From positions 1,240,001 through 1,304,000 of the forward strand of contig NZ_JACIEM010000001.1 in assembly GCF_014196845.1 (NCBI RefSeq): a stretch of 64,000 nt of DNA, given 5' to 3'. This document shows positions 45,950-54,150 of this stretch, piece after piece. The notes under the pieces were generated by a model. The model was not told the origin of the DNA. It saw only the letters and a program-made list of their open reading frames with translations, and did not search any database. The position numbers were made by a program, and so were the translations under genes. This stretch comes from Aurantimonas endophytica (GTDB lineage: Bacteria > Pseudomonadota > Alphaproteobacteria > Rhizobiales > Rhizobiaceae). Position 1 is the first letter of the stretch. Every line of letters begins with the position of its first letter.

Positions 45950-47275
45950 ATGCCCTTTACCGAAATCCTGGCGCTCGGCATGATCGGCGCCTTCTTCGCC
46001 CTGCTGCTGCTCGGCGTGCCGGTCGCCGTCTGCCTCGGCGCGACAGGTCTGTTCTTCGGCTGGATCGGCTTCGGCCCGATGCTGTTCAACCTCCTGCCGG
46101 CGCGCATCTACGGCACAGTGACCAACTACACGCTGCTGGCGCTGCCGCTCTTCATCTTCATGGGCATCATGCTGGAGAAGAGCCGTATCGCCGAGCGATT
46201 GCTGGAAGTGATCGGCCTTGCCATGGGCGGCCTGCGCGGCGGCATGGCGCTGGCGATCATCCTCGTCGGCATCCTGATGGGCGCTGCCTCCGGCGTCGTC
46301 GGCGCGACGGTCGTCACGCTCGGCCTGATCGCGCTCGGCCCGATCCTCAATCGCGGTTACGACCACGGCGTCGCCGCTGGCGTCATCTGCGCCTCGGGAA
46401 CGCTCGGCCAGATCATCCCGCCGAGCCTGGTGCTCATCCTCCTCGCCGACATCATGGGCGAAAGCGTCGGCACCCTCTTTGCCGCGGCATTGATCCCCAG
46501 CCTGATCCTGTCGGGAATGTTCATCGTCTACATCCTGGTGCTCGGCGTGCTGCGGCCCGAGTCGATGCCGCCGATCGCCCTTGCCGAACGCGAGGCGCTA
46601 ACCGGCCGGCAGCTCGCCGGCCAGGTCGTGAAGGTGGTGCTGCCGCCGCTCGCGCTGATCTTCCTGGTGCTGGGCTCGATCATCGGCGGCGTCGCGGCCC
46701 CGACGGAAGCCGCCTCCATGGGCGCGCTCGGCTCGATCCTGCTCGCCCTCGGCACCGGCCGCCTCAACCTGACGATGCTACGCGACGTCACGCGCTCGGC
46801 CTTCGTCACCAGCGCCATGGTGTTCCTGATCCTGATTTTCGCCCAACCCTTCGGCCTCGCCTTCCGCGGCCTGGGCGGGGAGCGGCTGGTTCAGGACGCC
46901 TTCGCGATGGTGCCGGGCGGCCTCGACGGGCAGATCCTGTTCCTGCTGGCGCTGATCTTCATCCTCGGCTTCTTCCTCGAATGGATCGAGATTTCCTACA
47001 TCGCCCTGCCGCTGTTCCTGCCGATCTTCCACGCGGCGGGCGCGGACATGGCCTGGATCGCGATCCTCGTCGCCATCAACCTGCAGACCTCCTTCCTGAC
47101 GCCGCCCTTCGGCTGGGCGCTGTTCTTTCTGAAAGGCGTCGCACCACCACGATTGCGTACGATCGAGATATACCGGGGCGTCGTCCCGTTCATCGCGATT
47201 CAGCTTTTCGCGGTGTTCCTCGTCTATCTCTTCCCGCAGCTGGCTCTTTGGCTGCCCGACGCAATCGGCTGGTAA
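45950..47275 (+). CDS. TRAP transporter large permease DctM family (second system)
   Basis: A 441-residue polytopic protein. Motifs include LPLFIFMGIMLEKSRIAERL, MGAASGVVGATVVTLGLIAL, ICASGTLGQIIPPSLVLILL and INLQTSFLTPPFGWALFFLK. The last motif is typical of the DctM branch that pairs with TakP/MctP proteins. It is followed after four bases by the gamma-glutamyltransferase homologue. Confidence 0.93.
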   Translation: MPFTEILALGMIGAFFALLLLGVPVAVCLGATGLFFGWIGFGPMLFNLLPARIYGTVTNYTLLALPLFIFMGIMLEKSRIAERLLEVIGLAMGGLRGGMALAIILVGILMGAASGVVGATVVTLGLIALGPILNRGYDHGVAAGVICASGTLGQIIPPSLVLILLADIMGESVGTLFAAALIPSLILSGMFIVYILVLGVLRPESMPPIALAEREALTGRQLAGQVVKVVLPPLALIFLVLGSIIGGVAAPTEAASMGALGSILLALGTGRLNLTMLRDVTRSAFVTSAMVFLILIFAQPFGLAFRGLGGERLVQDAFAMVPGGLDGQILFLLALIFILGFFLEWIEISYIALPLFLPIFHAAGADMAWIAILVAINLQTSFLTPPFGWALFFLKGVAPPRLRTIEIYRGVVPFIAIQLFAVFLVYLFPQLALWLPDAIGW

Positions 47276-47279
47276 TCTC

Positions 47280-48866
47280 ATGCAACACACTGCCTACGGA
47301 CTGAATGCGGCCTTCACCGCGCCCCATCGCCTCGCCGCCCTGGCGGGGCGCGACGTGATGAAGGCGGGCGGCACCGCCATCGAGGCCATGGTCGCGGCGG
47401 CCGCCACGATCGCCGCCGTCTATCCGCACATGAACGGCATTGGCGGCGACGCCTTCTGGCTGATCGCTAAACCCGGCCAGGCACCGGTTGCGATCTCCGG
47501 TGCCGGCCGCGCAGCGGCGCTGGCGACGCCCGCCTTCTACGCAGAGAACGGCCATCCGGACGCGATCCCGAGCCGCGGCGGCCTTGCTGCGCTCACCGTA
47601 CCCGGCGCAATCGACAGCTGGCGCCTGGCGCTCGAGGAGGTGTCGGCGGAACGCCGCCTGCCGCTCGCCGCATTGCTCGAATCCGCCATCGACTTCGCCG
47701 AGAACGGCATCGCCGTCAGCACCGGCCAGTCGCGCCTTACCGCCGCCAAACTCGCCGAGCTCGAGCACGTGCCGGGCTTTGCCGAGCATTATCTCGACGG
47801 CGGCAAGGTGCCGGCGCCCGGCGCGCGGCTGGAGCAGAAGGCGCTCGCGGGGACGTTCCGGCACCTGCGGGACAACGGCCTGCGCAGCTATTACGAGGGC
47901 GCGCCGGCCCGCTCCATCGCCGCCTTCGCCGAGGCGAACGGCAGCCCGCTGCGGACGAGCGACCTGGCAAGCTACCAGGCGATACGCGAAGTGCCGCTGC
48001 ATGTGCAGACGAGCCACGGGGCGCTCTACAACATGATGGCGCCGACCCAGGGTGCCTTTTCGCTGATGATCCTCGCGCTCTTCGACCGGCTCGGCGTGAA
48101 GACCGGCGAAGGCTTCGACCACATCCACGGCCTCGTCGAGGCGACCAAGCAGGCGTTCATCCTGCGCAACGGCGAGCTCGGCGATCCGGACACTATGGTT
48201 CGGCCGGCGCAGGACATGCTCGAGGCGTCGCTGCTCGACGATCTCGCAGCCCGCATCGACCGCGAGAAGGCCCTGCCCTGGCCGCATGTCGCCAAGCCCG
48301 GCGACACGGTCTGGATGGGCGCCTGCGACGCCGACGGCACCGTGGTCTCGTTCATCCAGAGCGTCTACTTCGAATTCGGCTCGGGCCTCACCGACCCCGG
48401 CACCGGCGTGATGCTGCAGAACCGCGGCTCCGGCTTCTCGCTGCAGCCGGGGCCAAACCAGCTGGCGCCCGGCCGCCGGCCATTCCACACGCTGAACCCG
48501 GCGCTGGCTGTCCTCAAAGACGGCCGCGTGATGGCCTACGGCAACATGGGCGGCGAAGGCCAGCCGCAGACCCAGGCGGCGGTGTACACCCGCCATGTCT
48601 GCTTCGGACAGGATCTGCAGGCGGCGATCACCGCGCCACGCTGGCTGCTCGGCAAGACCTGGGGAGACGCCACCACCAGCCTCAAGCTGGAGTCGCGTTT
48701 CGATCCGGCCCTGGTCGAGGCCCTCCGCGCCGCCGGCCATGAGATCGAGATGATCGACCCATACAGCGACCTCGCAGGCCACGCCGGGGCGATCGTACGC
48801 AGCGCCGATGGCGGAGTGCAGGCAGCTGGCGACCCCCGCGCCGACAGCGCGGCTCTGGCCTGGTAG
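47280..48866 (+). CDS. gamma-glutamyltransferase-family protein, no signal peptide
   Basis: A 528-residue Ntn-hydrolase. The start AAFTAPHRLAALAGRDVMKAGGTAIEA and NGIGGDAFWLI are conserved GGT features. The predicted self-cleavage/nucleophile Thr is Thr343 in GDTVWMGACDADG, aligned with Thr391 of the E. coli enzyme. The small-subunit signature is GSGLTDPGTGVMLQNRGSGF and FHTLNPALAVLKDGRVMAYG. E. coli GGT is periplasmic; this one lacks a signal peptide, so it is probably cytoplasmic like YwrD-type homologues. Its place directly after a TRAP importer suggests it processes the imported compound, for example a gamma-glutamyl or related amide. The THF-like Ser/His environment of classic GGT is altered (VWM instead of THF/THY), so the substrate may differ. 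Confidence 0.88.
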   Translation: MQHTAYGLNAAFTAPHRLAALAGRDVMKAGGTAIEAMVAAAATIAAVYPHMNGIGGDAFWLIAKPGQAPVAISGAGRAAALATPAFYAENGHPDAIPSRGGLAALTVPGAIDSWRLALEEVSAERRLPLAALLESAIDFAENGIAVSTGQSRLTAAKLAELEHVPGFAEHYLDGGKVPAPGARLEQKALAGTFRHLRDNGLRSYYEGAPARSIAAFAEANGSPLRTSDLASYQAIREVPLHVQTSHGALYNMMAPTQGAFSLMILALFDRLGVKTGEGFDHIHGLVEATKQAFILRNGELGDPDTMVRPAQDMLEASLLDDLAARIDREKALPWPHVAKPGDTVWMGACDADGTVVSFIQSVYFEFGSGLTDPGTGVMLQNRGSGFSLQPGPNQLAPGRRPFHTLNPALAVLKDGRVMAYGNMGGEGQPQTQAAVYTRHVCFGQDLQAAITAPRWLLGKTWGDATTSLKLESRFDPALVEALRAAGHEIEMIDPYSDLAGHAGAIVRSADGGVQAAGDPRADSAALAW

Positions 48867-49013
48867 CAAGCCTAGCGGCAGCTTTCGGCGCCGTGCCGGC
48901 CGGCACGCCGTTGATCGAGATCAATGCGGCTTGCCGGGCCTGGGCCATGCTTCCGGTGCAACCATTCCCGAGCGAACAATCCTCGGGGAATGGGCAACTT
49001 ACGGGAGTCTCAC

Positions 49014-49235
49014 ATGGCCCTCTTCCGCACCGCAAATGTCGGCACCGAGGATCGCGTCGTACGCATCGTCCTCGCGGCCATCGCCGCGATCGCGGCCTAT
49101 GCCTATCTGGCGGCGCCATGGTCCTATGTCGCGTACGCCGTGGCGCTGATCCTGCTGCTGACCGCGGTCGTCCGCTTCTGCCCCGCCTATGCGCTCTTCG
49201 GTGCCAGCACCTGCCGAAGGCCGACTGCGCACTGA
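49014..49235 (+). CDS. DUF2892 membrane protein
   Basis: A 73-residue protein that fits DUF2892 (YgaP-like membrane domain): NVGTEDRVVRIVLAAIAAIA, a second helix SYVAYAVALILLLTAVVRF, and the conserved CPAYALFGASTC end. DUF2892 proteins are frequent in sulfur and persulfide operons, often next to rhodanese or BigR genes. Here it lies 600 bases to the left of the BigR-type gene, separated by a TonB-like gene on the other strand. ACGGGAG lies six bases before the ATG. Confidence 0.85.
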   Translation: MALFRTANVGTEDRVVRIVLAAIAAIAAYAYLAAPWSYVAYAVALILLLTAVVRFCPAYALFGASTCRRPTAH

Positions 49236-49325
49236 CGCCCATCTGCGACCGGGCAGTCCGCCGAAGCCCTGCGGCGGAGGCCCGCGGGAGGGCTTCGCCC
49301 CTGGAGGCCGGCAGCTGTCGAGCGC

Positions 49326-49715
49326 TCAGTCCGGCATGAGGAAATCCGGCGACCGGGTAGCCCTGACCATGTCGAAGGTCACGGTGGTCTCTCTCCACTC
49401 TTCGTAGGGCGCTGCAGGCGGGCGGAGCGGGCGGCAGCGCCGCATTGCCCTCACCGCCGCATCACGAAGCGTCCGCTCCACGGCGTTCGCCGGCACGTAG
49501 TCCGTTCTGGCCTCCAGAAGATTTCCGTCCGGGTCCAGATGCAGCGTGAAGGTGATCGGTCTGACCGACGCGGCCGGGTCGGCCGATGGCGACGTCCAGC
49601 AGCGCATCACCTGCGCCTCGATGCTGACGACCGGTTGCTGTGCGTGGGCCGCTGTCGCAGCGAAGCCCGAGACAGCTGCCAGGAAGATGAATTTCCATAT
49701 CGGGGATGACGTCAA
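49326..49715 (-). CDS. secreted TonB/TolA C-terminal-like protein
   Basis: A 129-residue protein with a signal peptide (KFIFLAAVSGFAATAAHAQQ). The mature part resembles the C-terminal domain of TolA as found in rhizobia: RPITFTLHLDPDGNLLEART, then RTLRDAAVRAMRRCRPLRPP and EEWRETTVTFDMVRAT. In TolA this domain contacts Tol-Pal partners and colicins. Here it is a stand-alone secreted domain, so it may be a periplasmic relative rather than an energy transducer. Two Cys (in RCWTS and RRCRP) could form a disulfide. Function unknown. Confidence 0.65.
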   Translation of the reverse strand: MTSSPIWKFIFLAAVSGFAATAAHAQQPVVSIEAQVMRCWTSPSADPAASVRPITFTLHLDPDGNLLEARTDYVPANAVERTLRDAAVRAMRRCRPLRPPAAPYEEWRETTVTFDMVRATRSPDFLMPD

Positions 49716-49812
49716 TCAGGCTTCCTCTTCGCCGACGAGTATAGCGGTTCCTACCACGTCGCCAGACGCAGCACCCAGCGACGATCGCGCACGTCTCGAC
49801 ACGATCGGGCGA

Positions 49813-50202
49813 TCACTCGCTCGCCTGCTCCGTCCGATCAAGGGACGCCGCCGCCCGCTTGGGTCCGCAGAACACCTCGTAGAGCGCAGTCATGATCGCC
49901 TGGGTCTCCGCGCCAGCGAGCGAATAGTGGATCGTCTGGGCCGCCCGCCGCGTCGTGACGAGGCCACCGGCCCGCAACCGCGCCAGATGCTGCGACAGCG
50001 CCGACTGGCTGAGGCCCACCTCCTCGACCAGCATGCCTACCGACGCCTCTCCTTCAGCCAGTCGGCAGAGAATGCGCAGCCGATAGGGATTGGCCATCAG
50101 GGCCAGGATGTCCGCCACTTCTCCCGCCCGCGCTTCCAACGCCCGCGCATCGGACAACGGAAGGGCTGCATTCGTAATATTAGACTTGTCTAATTTAGCC
50201 AT
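49813..50202 (-). CDS. bigR: BigR/SqrR-type ArsR-family persulfide-responsive repressor
   Basis: A 129-residue winged-helix repressor. RAGEVADILALMANPYRLRI leads into the HTH (EEVGLSQSALSQHLARLRAGG) and the wing (LVTTRRAAQTIHYSL). Two Cys at positions expected for redox sensing are present: Cys46 in RILCRLAEGE and Cys112 in YEVFCGPKR; in SqrR/BigR the equivalent pair forms a tetrasulfide in the presence of persulfides. It is divergent from the Blh/rhodanese/TauE/YeeE operon, which matches the known regulon. The ATG at 50202 would lie almost at the transcript start, and the operator palindrome overlaps the first codons, so translation may be leaderless or start at an in-frame TTG downstream. 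Confidence 0.88.
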   Translation of the reverse strand: MAKLDKSNITNAALPLSDARALEARAGEVADILALMANPYRLRILCRLAEGEASVGMLVEEVGLSQSALSQHLARLRAGGLVTTRRAAQTIHYSLAGAETQAIMTALYEVFCGPKRAAASLDRTEQASE

Positions 50203-50237
50203 GGCACATATATAGGCCGGAACGGTGGTCAGGCCAA
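50179..50237 (-). promoter_or_regulatory. bigR promoter and BigR-type operator
   Basis: On the minus strand TTGGCC (50232-50237) and TATATA (50209-50214) are 17 bases apart, a good sigma-70 promoter. Just downstream, ATTAGAC-TT-GTCTAAT (50179-50194) is a perfect palindrome with the AT-rich TTAGAC form of BigR sites. Repressor bound here would block transcription of its own gene and could affect the divergent operon. Confidence 0.75.
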
Positions 50238-50333
50238 GGGCTGCCGCAATAGTGCGAGCGCCGATGCGCGCGGAGACCGGCAGCGCCGGCATACCCCAGT
50301 GTTTGCCCATGCCGAGACAGAGGAGAGTTGCTC

Positions 50334-51227
50334 ATGTTGACCCGCCACAGCCCGTCCCGCGGAAGGGGATCGCCTGATATCTGGGGCTTCTACGAGGAAG
50401 ATACCGGTTCCATCCAGTATGTCTGCGCCGATCCCGCAACCCGCAAGGCTGCCCTGATCGACATCGTCCTGAACTTCAATCCGGCCGAGGCGCGTGTCTC
50501 GACGGAAAGTGCCGACGAGATCCTCGCCCATGTCGAACAGCAGGGGCTGACCGTCGAGTGGATCCTCGACACGCATCCGCACGCCGATCACATGATGGCG
50601 GCCGCCTATCTGAAGGAGAAGCTCGGCGCGCCCATGGCGATCGGCACGAAGGTGGTCGAGATCGCCGAACTCTGGCGCGGCCTCTACAACCTGCCCGACG
50701 CTTTCGACCCGGAGCGCGACTTCGACCTCCTCTGGGACGACGGCGCCAGCTTCCGGATCGGCGAGCTCGACGTCAGGGTCATGCTGTCGCCCGGCCACAC
50801 GCTCGGCTCGGTCACCTATGTCGTCGCGGACGCGGCTTTCGTCCACGACACGCTGATGTATCCCGACATGGGCTCCAGCCGGGCCGATTTCCCGGGCGGT
50901 TCCTCGAAGGTGCTGTGGCAATCGATCCAAGAGATCCTGGCGCTGCCGCAGGAGACCCGGCTCTTCGTCGGCCACGACTACGGCGCCAAGGGGCGCGACG
51001 ACATCCGATGGGAGGCGACGGTCGCCGAGCATCGAAGCCGCAACGTCCATGTGATGGACGGCACCGCCGAGAGCGACTTCACGCGGATCCGCGACGAACG
51101 CGATAAGACGCTCGAGCTTCCCGGACGCATGCTGCACGCCCTTCAGGTCAATCTGCGCGGTGGCCGACTGCCACCGCCCGAGAGCGACGGCAATCGCTAC
51201 CTGAAGATCCCCGTCAACCGCTTCTGA
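50334..51227 (+). CDS. blh: Blh/ETHE1-like metallo-beta-lactamase-fold persulfide dioxygenase
   Basis: A 297-residue MBL-fold protein. The metal-binding residues of the ETHE1 group are present: THPHADH (His81, His83, Asp85, His86), SPGHTLGS (His154), FVHDTLMYPD (Asp172) and FVGHDY (His214). The segment MGSSRADFPGGSSKVLWQSI is typical of ETHE1/Blh, which oxidises glutathione persulfide to sulfite with one iron. AGGAG lies before the ATG at 50334. It is the first gene of the operon and is followed at 10 bases by the rhodanese; sulfite produced here would be removed by the TauE-family exporter. Confidence 0.92.
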   Translation: MLTRHSPSRGRGSPDIWGFYEEDTGSIQYVCADPATRKAALIDIVLNFNPAEARVSTESADEILAHVEQQGLTVEWILDTHPHADHMMAAAYLKEKLGAPMAIGTKVVEIAELWRGLYNLPDAFDPERDFDLLWDDGASFRIGELDVRVMLSPGHTLGSVTYVVADAAFVHDTLMYPDMGSSRADFPGGSSKVLWQSIQEILALPQETRLFVGHDYGAKGRDDIRWEATVAEHRSRNVHVMDGTAESDFTRIRDERDKTLELPGRMLHALQVNLRGGRLPPPESDGNRYLKIPVNRF

Positions 51228-51237
51228 GGAGCCCGTG

Positions 51238-51615
51238 ATGAGCAAGACCATGAAGGACTTTGTCGCCGAAGCCAGGGCAGTCACCGGCGTGGTGCAGCCG
51301 GACGAGGCGCACAGGTCCGAGGCGCTGATACTGGACGTGCGCGAGGCGCACGAGCTGGCCGACACCGGCCGGATCGACGGCGCCGTCCACGTGCCCCGCG
51401 GCTTCCTCGAGGCGCGGGCCGATCCGACCGCCGAGAGCGTCCATCCGGACCTCGCCCAGGCGCACGGGGCGACCATGCCGGTCTATATCCTGTGCGCCTC
51501 GGGTGCCCGCGCCGCCCTCGCAGCGAAGACGCTGACGGAGATGGGCTACGACGCCCGGCCGATCGAAGGCGGCATCCAGGCCTGGCGGGAGTGCGGCCTG
51601 CCGGTCGCAGACTAG
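51238..51615 (+). CDS. rhodanese-like sulfurtransferase
   Basis: A 125-residue single-domain rhodanese. It shows ALILDVREAHELADTGRIDG and AVHVPRGFLEARADP, and the active-site loop with Cys86 in YILCASGARAALAAKTL, then EGGIQAWRECGLPV. It moves sulfane sulfur between thiosulfate, glutathione persulfide and thiols, feeding or draining the dioxygenase reaction. The ATG at 51238 follows GGAG. It is encoded between Blh and TauE. Confidence 0.92.
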   Translation: MSKTMKDFVAEARAVTGVVQPDEAHRSEALILDVREAHELADTGRIDGAVHVPRGFLEARADPTAESVHPDLAQAHGATMPVYILCASGARAALAAKTLTEMGYDARPIEGGIQAWRECGLPVAD

Positions 51616-51696
51616 ACCGGCCGACGCAGGCGCCGGCCTCGCCGCGCCGCCTCCTCCTGATCCCCATGCCGCCGACGGCGGCCCGAGTTCGCAATC

Positions 51697-52485
51697 ATGT
51701 CCCTCACCCTGGCACAATATCTCCTCGGCGCCCTGTCGGGTTCGCTGGTCGGGCTGTCGCTCGGGCTGTTCGGCGGTGGCGGCTCGATCCTCGCGGTACC
51801 GTTGATGGTCTATCTCGTCGGCGTGCCGAGCGCCCACATGGCGATCGGCACCAGCGCCTTCGCCGTCGCCGCCAATGCCGCCGGCAACCTGGTCACGCAT
51901 GCCCGGCTCGGCAACGTGAAGTGGCGCTGCGCCTTCCTCTTCAGCGGCGCCGGCATCCTCGGGGCTGCCTTGGGCTCCACCCTCGGCAAGGCGATCGACG
52001 GCCAGCAGCTGCTGTTCCTGTTCGCCATCCTGATGATCGCTGTCGCCGTCCTGATGTTCCGTGACCGTGGCCGCGTCGGCGACCCCGCGGCCGAATGCAA
52101 TCGCCGGAACGGGCCGAAGGTGCTTGGGTATGGCGGCGCGACCGGCGCCTTCTCCGGCTTCTTCGGGATCGGCGGCGGCTTTCTCGTCGTGCCCGGCCTC
52201 GTCGCCTCGACCGGTATGCCGATGCTGACGGCGATCGGATCATCGCTCGTCGCCATCACAGCCTTCGGCCTGACCACCTCCGTCAACTATGCGCTGTCGG
52301 GCCTGGTCGACTGGCCGCTCGCCCTGGTCTTCGTCGCGGGCGGCCTCGCCGGCGGTGTGGCCGGCGCGTTCCTCGCCCGCTGGCTGGCGGCCCGGAAGAG
52401 CACCCTCAACGTCGCCTTCGCCGGCCTGATCGTCGCCGTCGCCCTCTATATGCTGTTCCGCAGCGGACAGACGCTGCTGGGCTGA
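51697..52485 (+). CDS. TauE/SafE-family sulfite exporter
   Basis: A 262-residue membrane protein with about eight helices. It has the two TauE repeats: LGLFGGGGSILAVPLMVYLV and GFFGIGGGFLVVPGLVASTG, each with the conserved Gly-rich motif, plus IGTSAFAVAANAAGNL. In this operon it most likely exports the sulfite made by the persulfide dioxygenase. It starts 81 bases after the rhodanese and is followed at 36 bases by the YeeE halves. Confidence 0.92.
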   Translation: MSLTLAQYLLGALSGSLVGLSLGLFGGGGSILAVPLMVYLVGVPSAHMAIGTSAFAVAANAAGNLVTHARLGNVKWRCAFLFSGAGILGAALGSTLGKAIDGQQLLFLFAILMIAVAVLMFRDRGRVGDPAAECNRRNGPKVLGYGGATGAFSGFFGIGGGFLVVPGLVASTGMPMLTAIGSSLVAITAFGLTTSVNYALSGLVDWPLALVFVAGGLAGGVAGAFLARWLAARKSTLNVAFAGLIVAVALYMLFRSGQTLLG

Positions 52486-52521
52486 CAATTGCCTCCGCTC
52501 CCCCTCCCTGGAGTTGCCCCC

Positions 52522-52956
52522 ATGCCCCTCGACACCATCACCCCCTTCACGCCCTTCGCCTCGCTCGCCGGCGGCATCCTCCTCGGCCTGTCCGCGGTCA
52601 TGGTCATGGCCCTCTTCGGCCGTATCGCCGGCATCTCCGGAATCACCACCGGCGCCGTGCCGGGGCGCCGGGACGACTGGCCGTGGCGGCTCGCCTTCGT
52701 CGGTGGCCTCGTCGCCGCGCCGCTGCTGGTCCTGATCGTCACCGGCCAGCCCTTGCAGCAGACGGTTCCGGGCGATCTTCTCGCCATGGCGATCGCCGGC
52801 CTGCTGGTCGGATTCGGCACCATCATCGGATCGGGCTGCACCAGCGGCCACGGCGTCTGCGGCCTGGCGCGGCTGTCGTCCCGTTCGCTCGTCGCCGTCC
52901 TGACCTTCATGGTCTTCGCCGCGGTGGCGGTGTTCGTCCTGCGCCACCTCGTCTGA
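52522..52956 (+). CDS. YeeE/YedE family protein (N-terminal half type)
   Basis: A 144-residue membrane protein with four hydrophobic segments. It contains ALFGRIAGISGITTGAVPG and the signature IGSGCTSGHGVCGLARLSSRS with two Cys in the transport path, as in thiosulfate transporter YeeE/TsuA. It forms one of two consecutive half-size proteins; the partner is the next gene, beginning 11 bases later. Together they are likely a sulfur-compound channel, importing or exporting thiosulfate-like molecules. Confidence 0.88.
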   Translation: MPLDTITPFTPFASLAGGILLGLSAVMVMALFGRIAGISGITTGAVPGRRDDWPWRLAFVGGLVAAPLLVLIVTGQPLQQTVPGDLLAMAIAGLLVGFGTIIGSGCTSGHGVCGLARLSSRSLVAVLTFMVFAAVAVFVLRHLV

Positions 52957-52967
52957 AGGAGCCTTCG

Positions 52968-53435
52968 ATGCGCCCTCTTTTCGGCTTCCTCGCCGGCCTG
53001 CTGTTCGGCGTCGGTCTCGTCGTCGCCGGCATGTCCGACCCGGCAAAGGTCCTCAACTTTCTCGACATCTTCGGAAGCTGGGACCCGAGCCTGGCCTTCG
53101 TCATGGGCGGCGCCGCGCTGACGACCTTTGTCGGGTATCGCCTCGTGCTGTCGCGCCGGGAACGACCCCTCCTGCTCGCCGAGTTCCAGCTCCCGACGCG
53201 ACAGGATATCGACCGCGACCTCGTGCTGGGCGCCGCCATTTTCGGCATCGGCTGGGGTATCGGCGGCTATTGCCCGGGTCCCGCCTGGACTGGCCTCACC
53301 CTCGGCGCACCCGGCACACTGGTCTTCCTGCCGGCCATGCTGGCGGGCATGGCGATCGCGACGATCCTGCGCGACCGGCGCATGAGGCTTGTCGCAGGAC
53401 ACGGGGGAATTTCGAGCGGAAGATCTGGCGGCTGA
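52968..53435 (+). CDS. YeeE/YedE family protein (C-terminal half type, DUF6691)
   Basis: A 155-residue membrane protein. It starts FGFLAGLLFGVGLVVAGMSD, followed by PAKVLNFLDIFGSWDPSLAF, a segment well known from this half, and GIGWGIGGYCPGPAWTGLTL with its Cys. It pairs with the preceding half to make a full YeeE-like transporter. It is the last gene of the persulfide/sulfite operon; no terminator-like hairpin is clear downstream. Confidence 0.88.
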   Translation: MRPLFGFLAGLLFGVGLVVAGMSDPAKVLNFLDIFGSWDPSLAFVMGGAALTTFVGYRLVLSRRERPLLLAEFQLPTRQDIDRDLVLGAAIFGIGWGIGGYCPGPAWTGLTLGAPGTLVFLPAMLAGMAIATILRDRRMRLVAGHGGISSGRSGG

Positions 53436-53647
53436 CGCAGGGTCGCTGCGACCACCCGCAGATTTTCACCGTTCGGAAACCGGCATCTACGCGGCGTCGC
53501 CCCGGACCCCAAATCTTCAGCGGTCTATGTCCAACATGTACGGCTCCGCTTCGGAGGCCGGCATCGCGTCACGGGCCTATTTGAACGTTCCAAGGTCGCG
53601 GACTTCTCTGGCCAACCAGCGAGACAGCCTCCGGGTTGTTGATCGGC

Positions 53648-54121
53648 TCAGAGCCGGCCTTCGGCGAGCAGCTCGCGGATGCGCTTCAGCGTGGACAGCA
53701 GGGCGGCCTTGTAGCCCTTGTCGCTGTCGAACTGTCTTTGCTCGGCCTGTTCCTCGAGGCCGTTCGGCTCCTTGTCCCGCAGCCCCAGGTAGCAGTTGAA
53801 CTTGAGCTGAAGCGCGCCCGCTTCATCCTCGAACAGCTCGTTGACGATGGCGCCCTCGCGCGGGCCGGTCGCCTGGAAGAAGGTGACCTTGCGCTGCGGC
53901 TCGAGCGTGATGATCTCGCGCAAATCGGCACCCGCGATGGTGGCTTCGCGCACGAAGTGCGTCGCGCTTTCCTCGATGACCTCGCAGCGCGTGCAAAGGC
54001 CGGCCGGCAGGAACTCGCGGGCGTCGCGTGCCTTGAGCTCGAGGCCTTTCCAGACTTCTTCGCGGGTAAGCTCGGTTTCGCCCTCCGGGTTCACCCGGAC
54101 GGTGGCGGTCGAATAGATCAT
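53648..54121 (-). CDS. SRPBCC-family protein (DUF1857-like, AtaL-like)
   Basis: A 157-residue soluble protein. The pattern YSTATVRVNPEGETELTREE, VWKGLELKARDAREFLPAGL and TRCEVIEESATHFVREATIA, then REGAIVNELFEDEAGALQLK matches the DUF1857/AtaL group of the START-like (SRPBCC) superfamily, with a hydrophobic ligand pocket. Its role is unknown. It lies 29 bases downstream of the NmrA-family gene on the same strand and is probably co-transcribed with it. Confidence 0.78.
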   Translation of the reverse strand: MIYSTATVRVNPEGETELTREEVWKGLELKARDAREFLPAGLCTRCEVIEESATHFVREATIAGADLREIITLEPQRKVTFFQATGPREGAIVNELFEDEAGALQLKFNCYLGLRDKEPNGLEEQAEQRQFDSDKGYKAALLSTLKRIRELLAEGRL

Positions 54122-54150
54122 GTCGATGGTCCTTGCAGGGATTGGTGGCG

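Noticed and set aside
48885-48912. GC-rich inverted repeat after the GGT homologue (CGTGCCGG/CCGGCACG)
   Set aside because: No T-tract and very short loop; in DNA of this GC content such repeats are frequent, so it is not called a terminator.
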